From positions 62,001 to 126,000 of the forward strand of contig NZ_CANMQT010000011.1 of the NCBI RefSeq assembly GCF_947500065.1: a stretch of 64,000 nt of DNA, given 5' to 3'. Positions 26,911-35,382 of the stretch are shown piece by piece. Positions within the stretch are counted from its first letter, which is position 1. Each line of letters opens with the position of its first letter. The position numbers and the translations under genes are program-made. This stretch comes from an uncultured Aquimarina sp. GTDB taxonomy: Bacteria; Bacteroidota; Bacteroidia; Flavobacteriales; Flavobacteriaceae. Under the pieces are notes generated by a model that saw nothing but the letters and a program-made list of their open reading frames with translations, ran no database searches and was not told where the DNA came from.

Positions 26911-26937
26911 AAAACAAAACCCGGTAAAAACCGGGTT
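26911..26937 (-). terminator. Terminator after accD
   Basis: AACCCGG (26918-26924) and CCGGGTT (26931-26937) form a 7-bp GC-rich stem followed on the minus strand by TTGTTTTT, shortly after the accD stop. A second C/G hairpin lies at about 26865-26883. Confidence 0.8.
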
Positions 26938-26966
26938 GTAAATTTTGTTCTAAAATATGTGTTAAT

Positions 26967-27824
26967 CTAAATAGAAGAAAGTGGCCTATTCATAATTAGA
27001 TCTAGATATAGATTTATTCTTTCTTTTAGGTTTTGTCTTGGAGTAATAAAATCAAGAAAACCATGTTCTTTAAGAAATTCTGCTGTCTGGAAACCTTCAG
27101 GAAGTTCTTTTCCTGTTGTATCTCTAACAACACGAGGGCCTGCAAATCCAATTAATGCTCCTGGTTCAGCAATATTGATGTCTCCGAGCATAGCGAAAGA
27201 TGCTGTAGTACCTCCTGTGGTTGGATCTGTACATAAAGAGATATATGGAATTCCTGCGTCAGCTAATTGAGCTAGTTTCGCAGAGGTTTTTGCTAACTGC
27301 ATTAATGATAATGCTGCTTCCATCATTCGGGCACCTCCAGATTTAGAGATAATCATAAAAGGAATTTTGTTCTTAAGAGCGTGGTCAGCTGCTCTTGCAA
27401 TTTTTTCTCCAACAACACTTCCCATAGAACCTCCAATAAATGAAAAATCCATACAGGCAATAACTAAATCATTACCATTGGATTTTCCTACAGCAGTTCT
27501 AACCGCATCTTTTAAGTTTGTTTTTTCCTGAGCATCTTTAAGACGATCAGTGTACTTCTTTTTGTCTTCGAATTTAAGAGGATCTTTAGAAGTTAGATTT
27601 TTATCTAATTCTTTAAATGTATCATCAAAAAGAATTTCAAAATATTCTTTACTACCGATTCTTACATGGTATCCATCTTCTGGACTCACATAGAAGTTTT
27701 TTTCCAGTTGTTCTGCATCTACTATTTTTCCAGTAGGGGATTTATACCAGAGTCCCTTTGGAACATCTTTTTTATCCTCAGTAGCAGTCTGTATACCTTT
27801 TTGAGTTCTCTTAAACCAAGCCAT
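26967..27824 (-). CDS. accD: Acetyl-CoA carboxylase carboxyltransferase subunit beta
   Basis: This 285 aa crotonase-fold subunit forms the carboxyltransferase with AccA and transfers CO2 from biotin to acetyl-CoA to make malonyl-CoA for fatty acid synthesis. The core is clear: MDFSFIGGSMGSVVGEKIAR, IISKSGGARMMEAALSLMQ, SLCTDPTTGGTTASFAMLGD and GALIGFAGPRVV, each read in part. The N-terminal zinc ribbon is present in outline but its four Cys are replaced (Ser29, Gly32, Ser47, Asp50). A terminator precedes the gene, separating it from fbaA upstream. Confidence 0.95.
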   Translation of the reverse strand: MAWFKRTQKGIQTATEDKKDVPKGLWYKSPTGKIVDAEQLEKNFYVSPEDGYHVRIGSKEYFEILFDDTFKELDKNLTSKDPLKFEDKKKYTDRLKDAQEKTNLKDAVRTAVGKSNGNDLVIACMDFSFIGGSMGSVVGEKIARAADHALKNKIPFMIISKSGGARMMEAALSLMQLAKTSAKLAQLADAGIPYISLCTDPTTGGTTASFAMLGDINIAEPGALIGFAGPRVVRDTTGKELPEGFQTAEFLKEHGFLDFITPRQNLKERINLYLDLIMNRPLSSI

Positions 27825-27842
27825 AAATTATCTGTATTAAAA

Positions 27843-27877
27843 AAGCTGAAACTCTTTACTATTAAGAGTTTCAGCTT
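27843..27877 (-). terminator. Terminator after fbaA
   Basis: AAGCTGAAACTCTT (27843-27856) and AAGAGTTTCAGCTT (27864-27877) form a perfect 14-bp stem followed by T residues on the minus strand. Confidence 0.88.
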
Positions 27878-27890
27878 GGTTTTTATCTTG

Positions 27891-28958
27891 TTATAATGTG
27901 TTTACATTATTTAAATCTTCAAAAGCCTTTTTAAGACGGTTTTTAAAGGTGCTTTCACCTTCTCTTAGCCATTTTCTAGGATCGTAATATTTTTTATTAG
28001 GTTCCTCAGCTCCATCAGGATTGCCGATCTGTGTTTTTAGATATTCAATCTTACCAGTCATGTAATCTCTGATACCTTCACAAAATGCAAATTGAAGATC
28101 TGTATCAATGTTCATTTTGATAACTCCATATCCAATAGCTTCTCTGATTTCTTCTAAAGTAGAACCGCTTCCTCCGTGAAATACGAAGTCAATGTGGTTA
28201 TGTTCTACATTGTATTTTTTAGAAATAAATTCTTGAGAATTTTTAAGAATTTTTGGAGTTAATTTAACATTACCAGGTTTGTAAACACCGTGTACATTAC
28301 CAAAAGCAGCAGCAACCGTGAATTTATCACTTACTTTACTCAATTCTTCATAAGCATAAGCAACTTCTTCTGGTTGTGTGTATAGTTTAGAATCATCAAC
28401 ATCGCTGTTATCAACTCCATCTTCTTCACCTCCGGTAATTCCAAGTTCAATTTCTAAAGTCATACCCATTTTACTCATACGAGCAAGGTACTCTTTACAA
28501 ATTTCTATGTTTTCTTCAATAGGCTCCTCTGATAGATCAATCATGTGTGAACTATAAAGAGGTTTTCCTGTTTCTTTATAAAATGCTTCTCCAGCATCTA
28601 ATAATCCGTCTATCCAAGGAAGTAGTTTTTTTGCACAGTGGTCAGTATGCAAAATAACTGGTACTCCATAGGCTTCGGCCATTAAATGAACATGTCTGGC
28701 TCCTGCAGTTGCTCCTACAATCGCGGCCTTTTGATCTTCATTAGAAAGCCCTTTTCCTGCATTAAATTGTGCTCCTCCATTGGAGAACTGAATAATTACA
28801 GGCGAGTTTAATTCTGCAGCAGTTTCCAATACAGCATTAATCGAATTGGATCCGATTACATTTACAGCTGGTAAGGCAAAAGCTTTTTCTTTGGCATAAT
28901 TAAAAATAGCCTGTACTTCGTCTCCTGTAGCAACTCCTGGTTTGATGTTGTGACTCAT
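27891..28958 (-). CDS. fbaA: Class II fructose-bisphosphate aldolase
   Basis: This 355 aa zinc-dependent aldolase of glycolysis and gluconeogenesis cleaves fructose 1,6-bisphosphate to DHAP and glyceraldehyde 3-phosphate. Seen are PVILHTDHCAKKLLPW with catalytic Asp and zinc His, SSHMIDLSEEPIEENIE, EIELGITGGEEDGVD, AAAFGNVHGVYKPGNV, DFVFHGGSGST and VIKMNIDTDLQ. The length and motifs fit the type A class II subgroup. A -7 box lies at 28984-28991 and a terminator directly follows the gene, so it is monocistronic. Confidence 0.96.
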   Translation of the reverse strand: MSHNIKPGVATGDEVQAIFNYAKEKAFALPAVNVIGSNSINAVLETAAELNSPVIIQFSNGGAQFNAGKGLSNEDQKAAIVGATAGARHVHLMAEAYGVPVILHTDHCAKKLLPWIDGLLDAGEAFYKETGKPLYSSHMIDLSEEPIEENIEICKEYLARMSKMGMTLEIELGITGGEEDGVDNSDVDDSKLYTQPEEVAYAYEELSKVSDKFTVAAAFGNVHGVYKPGNVKLTPKILKNSQEFISKKYNVEHNHIDFVFHGGSGSTLEEIREAIGYGVIKMNIDTDLQFAFCEGIRDYMTGKIEYLKTQIGNPDGAEEPNKKYYDPRKWLREGESTFKNRLKKAFEDLNNVNTL

Positions 28959-28983
28959 AATTTACTTTTAGTTAATAAGCCTA

Positions 28984-28991
28984 CAAAAATA
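28984..28991 (-). promoter_or_regulatory. -7 promoter box of fbaA
   Basis: The minus strand reads TATTTTTG, a perfect TAnnTTTG, 26 bases upstream of the start codon. Confidence 0.6.
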
Positions 28992-29044
28992 GTAAAATAA
29001 TACGTAATGAATTTTATATTTAAAGATGAAAATAGGGATTGTTT

Positions 29045-31597
29045 TTAGAAAGGATAATTAATCCCAACATTGTAAACTCCTTCAGAAAAATTATAACCTT
29101 TAAACCATCTTTGATCCTCGATACTAGCGGGATTAAATGTTTTGAAACCTAAATCTAATCTTACAACAAAAAAGTCAAAATCATACCGAAGGCCTAGACC
29201 GCTACCTACAGCAATTTCTTGAAGATCATCCCATCTAGAAAAAACGGCGTCTTTTTCTTCTACACTGTCTAATACATTCCAAATATTTCCTGCATCAATA
29301 AAAAAAGCTCCGTTGAGAGATCCTAAAATATTGTATCGATATTCTGCATTCAATGCTAATTTCATATTTGCTTCATTAAACTCATTTCTACCACCACTGC
29401 TTCCTGGTCCTAAATCATAAGGTAACCATGCGCGATTATCATTTGGTCCGCCACCAAAAAAACTTCGTGCAAATGGAATGCTATTAGCATTTCCATAGGG
29501 TAGAGCAATACCTCCAAATGCTCTGATGGCCAATACCCTTTTCCTTCCAAGATCCCAATGTTTTATGTAGTCTAATTCTGTTTTGGCGTATTGCGAAAAT
29601 TCCACTCCGAATACTTCAAAACGATTACTTGAGTTTTCCTTTAATCCCGCTAGGTTAGAAACGGTACTTAACACATTACCGGCAAATTCGATTTTAGCTC
29701 TAAATCTAGAAAAATCTTCATCATAAAGGTTTTCTCGATTGTTTCTTAAATAGGTGTAGCTGGATGCAAAAATAAGGTTGTCTTCTGTTAGTCTTTCTTT
29801 TCGTTCATTAATATTTCTGATTTCTTGTAGTTGGTCCGTGGTTAGATCAGGGTCTGGTGTTGTGTCCAGAGATTGAGCTATAAAGCTATTTGCACCAGAA
29901 GGGATGGATAGTATGTTATCCTGATTAAAGAAAGGCGAGTTGGAGTCAAGTACTTCTGTCGCAATATTGTTAAGTCTAGTGAATGAATTAGAGTATACAT
30001 TGAAATAATTACCAGTATTAAGATTACGAACGTATTGTACATTTACTAAATCAACCTGATTCGTGAGTTTTGTACTTGGTTTCCATTGATAATTAAATAT
30101 CCCAGACGCATTTTGTTTGTCAAGACCTATATTTTGTTGTGAATTGATACCAAAAATAAGATTAGTTGTTGGGGACATATATTTTGGAATAATCTTTCTT
30201 GTTTGTAAAGGGAAAATTATTTTAGGGAATGATAATTTAAGATCTACACCAATTTCCGAAATATCAAAAAACTGTCCATCTGGATCTACGGGATCTTTTG
30301 ATGAGCCCACACTTCCTCTTGCTGAGATCTCAAAAATCTCTGCACCTCCAAAAACATTCCTAGTTAAGAAAGATCCGCTAAAACCAATTCCAAATACTTG
30401 GATATTAGAGGTAGATACATCGAATTCTACATTCGTACTGTATTTTTTTCTTGGCGTTAATAAAACACTTGCGATAAGGTCAGTTCCATTAGGGTTATCA
30501 GGATCAATACTGTATCTTATATTAGGGTATTTAAATGTTTTTAAATTATTGATTTGGTTGTAGGTAAGTGTTCGATCCTTATCCCTAAAAATTTCTCCTG
30601 GTGTTATTAAGATAGAATTTGCAATTGCTTTGCGAGTATATCTAAGTTTGTCATAACTATATATGTTGTATCCGTTATATGATACACTATCTTTAGGTTG
30701 CTCATTCCTGTTTTGATAAGAATAATCAGTAAATACATTTACTTTACTTATTTTATGAACTCGAAAAGGAACCCTTTTTTTCTCTTCCCCTTCAGTAATC
30801 TGTCTATTATTTATAAGAAGATTGAGTTTTATTTTTTGATCTGTATCTACAGTATCCGCATCAAATTTTATAAATTCTTTTTCAAAATGATATAATCCAG
30901 AATTTCGATACAAACTAGTAAGTCTTTCCATCTCTGCATCTATATCTAGTGTTTTATATTGTTTTCCTGGAATTATAGTGGATTTAGTTTGGTTTAGTTT
31001 ATAAATTGAATCTGCAGCTTTGGATTCTATTTTGGTATCTAAAGAATCTATAAAATAAGGCTTATGCGGTTTAACATAATAGGATACAGATGCTCTTTGG
31101 TTCTCTTCCGGGTTAATTTTGTAGTCTGTCTCCACATTAAACCAACCATTATTCCAATAATAAGATTGTAACCTATTAACAGAACGTTTAGCTTTTGATT
31201 CATCGACAATTACTGGGGCTTCTCCTGTTTTTTTTAACCAATTATTGACACCGGTGTATCCCACACCTAATCGGTTTACCTGTTTCTTAGATAAAAAATT
31301 ATTTAATCTTCTTTCTCTATTAGGTTTCTTATGAAGCCAATTTTGATAAGAGGAATCGGGATTTACTTTGGCAAGATTATAAATATGAAGTCTAAATGGA
31401 GTCCAGGCTAGTTTAGCATTGGGTTTTTGGTATAGCTGATTAGATAATTTAACATCATTGCTTTTAGTGCTATCAACAAAGATTTCATTTTTGGTTAAAA
31501 GATATTCTTCCTTCGGAACTCTTTTAATTGCATTACATGAAATTAAAAAAATTGTAGTTAATACAACAAATACTATTTTTGTGTGCAGGTGTTTCAA
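29045..31597 (-). CDS. tamL: TamL-type BamA/TamA-family outer-membrane lipoprotein
   Basis: This 850 aa outer-membrane protein begins with a lipoprotein signal ending LISC (Cys21), which distinguishes TamL from TamA and BamA. POTRA-like periplasmic repeats occupy about 60-420 (including YYVKPHKPYFIDSL and FRDKDRTLTYNQINNLKTF). A C-terminal 16-strand barrel follows, with NLIFASSYTYLRN, RSFFGGGPNDNRAWLP and LGLRYDFDFFVVRLDLGFK. TamL with TamB is thought to move proteins or lipids to the outer membrane. The gene diverges from the SpoU methyltransferase gene with only 37 bases between start codons. Confidence 0.88.
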   Translation of the reverse strand: MKHLHTKIVFVVLTTIFLISCNAIKRVPKEEYLLTKNEIFVDSTKSNDVKLSNQLYQKPNAKLAWTPFRLHIYNLAKVNPDSSYQNWLHKKPNRERRLNNFLSKKQVNRLGVGYTGVNNWLKKTGEAPVIVDESKAKRSVNRLQSYYWNNGWFNVETDYKINPEENQRASVSYYVKPHKPYFIDSLDTKIESKAADSIYKLNQTKSTIIPGKQYKTLDIDAEMERLTSLYRNSGLYHFEKEFIKFDADTVDTDQKIKLNLLINNRQITEGEEKKRVPFRVHKISKVNVFTDYSYQNRNEQPKDSVSYNGYNIYSYDKLRYTRKAIANSILITPGEIFRDKDRTLTYNQINNLKTFKYPNIRYSIDPDNPNGTDLIASVLLTPRKKYSTNVEFDVSTSNIQVFGIGFSGSFLTRNVFGGAEIFEISARGSVGSSKDPVDPDGQFFDISEIGVDLKLSFPKIIFPLQTRKIIPKYMSPTTNLIFGINSQQNIGLDKQNASGIFNYQWKPSTKLTNQVDLVNVQYVRNLNTGNYFNVYSNSFTRLNNIATEVLDSNSPFFNQDNILSIPSGANSFIAQSLDTTPDPDLTTDQLQEIRNINERKERLTEDNLIFASSYTYLRNNRENLYDEDFSRFRAKIEFAGNVLSTVSNLAGLKENSSNRFEVFGVEFSQYAKTELDYIKHWDLGRKRVLAIRAFGGIALPYGNANSIPFARSFFGGGPNDNRAWLPYDLGPGSSGGRNEFNEANMKLALNAEYRYNILGSLNGAFFIDAGNIWNVLDSVEEKDAVFSRWDDLQEIAVGSGLGLRYDFDFFVVRLDLGFKTFNPASIEDQRWFKGYNFSEGVYNVGINYPF
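31574..31581 (+). promoter_or_regulatory. -7 promoter box of the SpoU methyltransferase gene
   Basis: TATTTTTG matches TAnnTTTG and lies inside the tamL signal-peptide codons, about 54 bases before the ATG at 31635. Confidence 0.5.
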
Positions 31598-31616
31598 TCG
31601 AGATTCATTATTGTGT

Positions 31617-31624
31617 CAAAAATA
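31617..31624 (-). promoter_or_regulatory. -7 promoter box of tamL
   Basis: The minus strand reads TATTTTTG, about 20 bases upstream of the tamL start. The two divergent -7 boxes overlap each other's leaders. Confidence 0.55.
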
Positions 31625-31634
31625 CATTATTTGT

Positions 31635-32366
31635 ATGGTTAGCAAAAACCAAAAGAAATTAATAAATAGTTTACATCAAAAAAAGTACCGAAAACAGCAC
31701 GGATTGTTTGTTGCCGAAGGAAAAAAGGTGATTAATGAATTGATAGAGGCTGATTTGAGGCTTCATTCTATTTTCACATTAGATGCTTCTTATTTTGAAA
31801 CATCACCGGATAATACCTATATCGTTACTGAAACAGAGCTGAAAAGTATTAGTTTCTTAACGACTCCACAGGTAGCGATAGCGATATTTCATATTCCTGA
31901 AGTTAATGCGGTTAATTATCAGGGGTTGGTTTTGGCACTGGATGATGTGCGTGATCCAGGTAACCTGGGAACTATTATTCGTTTATGTGATTGGTTCGGG
32001 ATCACTGATTTAGTTTGCTCAGAGCAAACTGTGGATTGTTTTAATCCAAAGGTGATTCAGGCTACTATGGGATCTGTTACCAGAGTGAATATTATCTACA
32101 CTAATCTACAAGATTTTTTATCTTCTCAAAATAAAGAAATACCTGTTTACGGGACATTTATGGATGGCGATAGTATTTATCAAGAGCAATTACCTGAAAG
32201 CGGAATTATTGTGATGGGCAATGAAGCTAATGGGATATCTCCAGAAATAGAGGAACTGGTTACTAAAAGAATCGCAATACCTAGATTTGGCAAAACCCAA
32301 AAAACTGAAAGCCTTAATGTCGCCACAGCTACAGCTATTATCTTAAATGAGTTTAGACGAGGCTAA
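31635..32366 (+). CDS. SpoU/TrmH-family RNA 2'-O-methyltransferase
   Basis: The start at 31635 (MVSKNQKKLINSLHQKKYRKQHG) is chosen because the frame upstream is antisense to tamL. The 243 aa product has a substrate-binding N-terminal domain (about 1-80, FVAEGKKVINELIEA). The trefoil-knot methyltransferase domain follows, with the three motifs DDVRDPGNLGTIIR, IIVMGNEANGISPE and IPRFGKTQKTESLNVATATAI. It methylates a ribose in rRNA or tRNA using SAM; the site is not predictable. Its stop is three bases from the converging porT stop. Confidence 0.9.
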   Translation: MVSKNQKKLINSLHQKKYRKQHGLFVAEGKKVINELIEADLRLHSIFTLDASYFETSPDNTYIVTETELKSISFLTTPQVAIAIFHIPEVNAVNYQGLVLALDDVRDPGNLGTIIRLCDWFGITDLVCSEQTVDCFNPKVIQATMGSVTRVNIIYTNLQDFLSSQNKEIPVYGTFMDGDSIYQEQLPESGIIVMGNEANGISPEIEELVTKRIAIPRFGKTQKTESLNVATATAIILNEFRRG

Positions 32367-32368
32367 AT

Positions 32369-33091
32369 CTATTGAAAAGTAAAGTTGATAAAAATTCCTC
32401 TGGAAGACATCTTGTCAATTGCAGAAGTGTACGGACTATTAGGATCCGCATCAGCTACTAATTCATCAGACATAGCGAATACTCCACGTATTGAAGGCGT
32501 GAATTTAAAGTAGAACATATAGAAATCTACTCCAAATCCAAGTTCAAAATAATTGGTGTTAGTTTTACTTCTAAACTGACCTACACTATTGTCATCAGGA
32601 TTATCCTCATTACTCGATAAATTAATAGAAGTCGAAACTCCTCCAACAATAAACGGTTTAAAGTTGTTAAGCCTTTTAGTAGAAACTTTTAGTAATAATG
32701 GAATATGTACATAAGTAGATGTAACTTCTCTGAATCTTTGATTTTCTTCAAAATCTGGTCCTGAAAAGGTAAGGTCTCTTCGTACAAACGATACTTGAGG
32801 TTCTAGTCTTAGATCTAAATAATCATTGATTCTCATATTACCTAATAGACCTACATTAAATCCTATGGATTTAGCAACCTGTACATCTCCATCCAGAATA
32901 GGTTCCTCTCCTTCAGGAGTGGCTTTATAATCAAAATTGAAATCGTAGCTGTTAAAACCAAGAATGTACCCCCAACTTAATCGAGGTTTGTCATAGTTCT
33001 GAAGGTTTCTAACCCGTTCTTTAGAAAATAATTGTGCACTCACACTTTGAGTACATACGATAACAGCTATTGCTATAAAAACTCTTTTCAT
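32369..33091 (-). CDS. porT: PorT-like outer-membrane protein of type IX secretion
   Basis: This 240 aa protein has a signal peptide (MKRVFIAIAVIVCTQSVSA) and about eight beta strands, including RLSWGYILGFNSYDFNFDY, VAKSIGFNVGLLGNMRIN, LDLRLEPQVSFVRRDL and TNYFELGFGVDFYMFYFK. This fits the PorT outer-membrane barrel required for T9SS assembly and gliding. The start at 33091 directly follows the ubiE stop with one base between, and the ubiE-porT order is the one usual in Bacteroidota. An upstream in-frame start within ubiE is rejected as it would spoil the signal peptide. Confidence 0.88.
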   Translation of the reverse strand: MKRVFIAIAVIVCTQSVSAQLFSKERVRNLQNYDKPRLSWGYILGFNSYDFNFDYKATPEGEEPILDGDVQVAKSIGFNVGLLGNMRINDYLDLRLEPQVSFVRRDLTFSGPDFEENQRFREVTSTYVHIPLLLKVSTKRLNNFKPFIVGGVSTSINLSSNEDNPDDNSVGQFRSKTNTNYFELGFGVDFYMFYFKFTPSIRGVFAMSDELVADADPNSPYTSAIDKMSSRGIFINFTFQ

Positions 33092-33092
33092 A

Positions 33093-33821
33093 TTATTTTG
33101 TGGCTGTATAAATTGTGGCAACACCAAAAGTTTGCGGATTGTCCTCGACTTCTATAAACCCGATTTTTCTCAAAATATTGTTGAAAGCATCTCCATAAGG
33201 AAATGCAGCAGCACTTTCACTAAGGTATGAATATGCAGATCTATCTTTGGAAAAGATTTTACCAATTAACGGTAGAATCGTAGAAGAATATAGTTTAAAT
33301 CCTTGTTTATAAGGGGTTTTGGTTGGAATTGAGGTTTCTAATACAATAAAAATACCTCCAGGTTTAAGGACTCTATAAATTTCAGAAAGACCTTGTTCTA
33401 AATCTTCAAAATTTCTTACTCCAAAGGCTACTGTAATTGCATCAAAGTAATTTTCTTCATAAGGTAGGCTTTCTCCATCTCCTTTTACCATAGAGATAAT
33501 ATGATCCAATTTCTTTGCTTTGACCTTGTCTTTACCTACTTCTAGCATTCCAGCAGAAATATCTAAACCAATAATTTCTGAAGCCCCGCTTTTAACCAGA
33601 TTAATTGCCAGATCTCCTGTGCCGGTTGCAACATCAAGAACTCTATTTGGTTTGGTCTTAGCAACAATGTTTACAACCTTCTTACGCCATTTTACATCAA
33701 TCCCAAAGGAAATCACTCTGTTTAAACCATCATAATTACCAGAAATGGTATCAAACATTTCAGTAACCTGCTGTTTTTTGGTTGTGTTTTTGTCCTTGTA
33801 TGGAGTTATTTTTTCTGACAT
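33093..33821 (-). CDS. ubiE: Demethylmenaquinone methyltransferase
   Basis: This 242 aa SAM-dependent C-methyltransferase converts demethylmenaquinone to menaquinone, the quinone used by Na+-NQR in these bacteria. Motifs are MFDTISGNYDGLNRVISFG at the start, RVLDVATGTGDLAINL (SAM site) near 60-75, DISAGMLEVG, DAITVAFGVRNFED and RVLKPGGIFIVLETS. It is in an operon with porT downstream. The -7 box is at 33837-33844. Confidence 0.95.
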   Translation of the reverse strand: MSEKITPYKDKNTTKKQQVTEMFDTISGNYDGLNRVISFGIDVKWRKKVVNIVAKTKPNRVLDVATGTGDLAINLVKSGASEIIGLDISAGMLEVGKDKVKAKKLDHIISMVKGDGESLPYEENYFDAITVAFGVRNFEDLEQGLSEIYRVLKPGGIFIVLETSIPTKTPYKQGFKLYSSTILPLIGKIFSKDRSAYSYLSESAAAFPYGDAFNNILRKIGFIEVEDNPQTFGVATIYTATK

Positions 33822-33836
33822 TCAAAAAAATTTAGG

Positions 33837-33844
33837 CAAATATA
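33837..33844 (-). promoter_or_regulatory. -7 promoter box of ubiE-porT
   Basis: The minus strand reads TATATTTG (TAnnTTTG), 16 bases upstream of the ubiE start. Confidence 0.6.
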
Positions 33845-33924
33845 CATTTTTGATATGGATCCTAAGAATAGAATACTATTTAGTTGTGATTCACTAATAA
33901 TTTCACAAGTTTATGAAATTCCAC

Positions 33925-33932
33925 TATCTTTG
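33925..33932 (+). promoter_or_regulatory. -7 promoter box of trkA-trkH
   Basis: TATCTTTG is a perfect TAnnTTTG, about 100 bases upstream of the trkA start, giving a leader of roughly 90 bases. Confidence 0.6.
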
Positions 33933-34031
33933 TAGGCTTTTATTTTTTAGCAATAAACTTTCACCTAATCAATGGGGATTTTTTTGCCGAAGTAAATTTT
34001 ATTTTTTGATAATGAATAATAAAAAACACAG

Positions 34032-35381
34032 ATGAAAATTATTATTGCCGGAGCTGGTGAAGTTGGATTTCATTTGGCAAAATTACTTTCATTTGAATCT
34101 CAGGATATTACACTTATTGATCCTAATAAGGAATGCTTGAATTATGCAGATAGTCATCTGGATATTAGAGTAATTAAAGGAGACGCAACTTCTATAAGTA
34201 TTCTAAAAGATGCGCGAGTTCAGAACGTGGATATGGTAATTAGTGTTACTTCTAGTGAGACAACTAATATTACAGTATGCGTGCTTGCAAAACAGCTTGG
34301 TGCTAAACGTACCATTGCAAGGATTTCTAACACAGAATTTATTGAAAACAAAGAGGAGGTTGGTTTTATCAAATTTGGAATTGATGAATTGATTTCTCCA
34401 GAAGCTTTGGCTGCCAGTGAAATAGAATTGTTGTTAAATCAATCCGCTTTTAGTGATAGTTATGAATTTGAAGATGGTGCGCTAACTATGGTGGGTACAA
34501 CCTTATCTAGTACAGCGTTGTTTGTAGATAAAACGGTTAGAGAAGCAGCTGAAATATTTCCTGAACTTCATTTTATGCCAATTGCTATTCAACGGTCTGG
34601 GACACAGTATACGATTATTCCCAGAGGAGATACCAAGTTTAAGGAAGGTGATCAGGTATATTTCGTTACCTCAAAAGGTGGTGTAGAAGAGCTTTATAAA
34701 TTAACGGGTAAGGTTAAAGAGCAAATCAAAAAGGTAATGATCTTGGGAGGTAGTAAAATTGGTTATAAAACTACCTGTGATCTATGTGACCATAAATTTA
34801 GAGTGAAACTTATCGAAACCGATAGGGAGAAAGCTTTTGATCTGGCAGATGATCTTCCAAATGCATTGATAATAAATGGTGATGGGCGTAATGTAGAATT
34901 GTTAGAGGAAGAAAATATAGATGACATGGATGCTTTTATTGCGGTAACGGGTAATTCTGAAACCAATATAATGTCTTGTTTAGTTGCTAAGTCAAAAGGG
35001 GTTCGTAAAACGATAGCTCTAGTAGAAAATATGGATTATTTTCAGTTGTCTCACTCTATTGGGATTGACACTTTGATTAATAAAAAATTATTAGCAGCTA
35101 ATAATATATTTAGATTTATTAGAAAAGGTGAGGTAGTGGCGATGACCAAACTTAATAATATGAACGCCGAACTTTTAGAATTTGTTGTGAAACCAACATC
35201 TGAGGTAAGTGATAACTTGATTAAGGATTTGGATTTTCCTCGTTCTGCTATTATTGCAGGTGTGATAAGAGATGGCGAAGGTATGATTCCTCTTGGTAAT
35301 TTTTATATCAAGGCTGGTGATCGTGTTGTAGTTTGTTGTTTGCCGAAATCTATTAAGAAAATAGAAAATCTTTTCTTATAA
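34032..35381 (+). CDS. trkA: Trk potassium uptake regulatory protein TrkA
   Basis: This 449 aa cytoplasmic regulator has two RCK units. The first Rossmann motif (IIIAGAGEVGFHLAKLL) starts at residue 3 and the second (KVMILGGSKIGYKTTCDL) near 236. Each is followed by a TrkA_C domain (for example LVDKTVREAAEIF-like segments, and SDNLIKDLDFPRSAIIAGVI near 398). It binds nucleotide and gates the TrkH channel. trkH begins one base after the stop, so the pair is co-expressed. Confidence 0.95.
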   Translation: MKIIIAGAGEVGFHLAKLLSFESQDITLIDPNKECLNYADSHLDIRVIKGDATSISILKDARVQNVDMVISVTSSETTNITVCVLAKQLGAKRTIARISNTEFIENKEEVGFIKFGIDELISPEALAASEIELLLNQSAFSDSYEFEDGALTMVGTTLSSTALFVDKTVREAAEIFPELHFMPIAIQRSGTQYTIIPRGDTKFKEGDQVYFVTSKGGVEELYKLTGKVKEQIKKVMILGGSKIGYKTTCDLCDHKFRVKLIETDREKAFDLADDLPNALIINGDGRNVELLEEENIDDMDAFIAVTGNSETNIMSCLVAKSKGVRKTIALVENMDYFQLSHSIGIDTLINKKLLAANNIFRFIRKGEVVAMTKLNNMNAELLEFVVKPTSEVSDNLIKDLDFPRSAIIAGVIRDGEGMIPLGNFYIKAGDRVVVCCLPKSIKKIENLFL

Positions 35382-35382
35382 C

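Noticed and set aside
30117..30563. A 148-codon open frame opposite tamL
   Set aside because: It is antisense to the tamL barrel with no independent start signal or domain.
31458..31634. An N-terminal extension of the SpoU methyltransferase
   Set aside because: It is antisense to the tamL signal region and includes its promoter; the family starts at the ATG at 31635.
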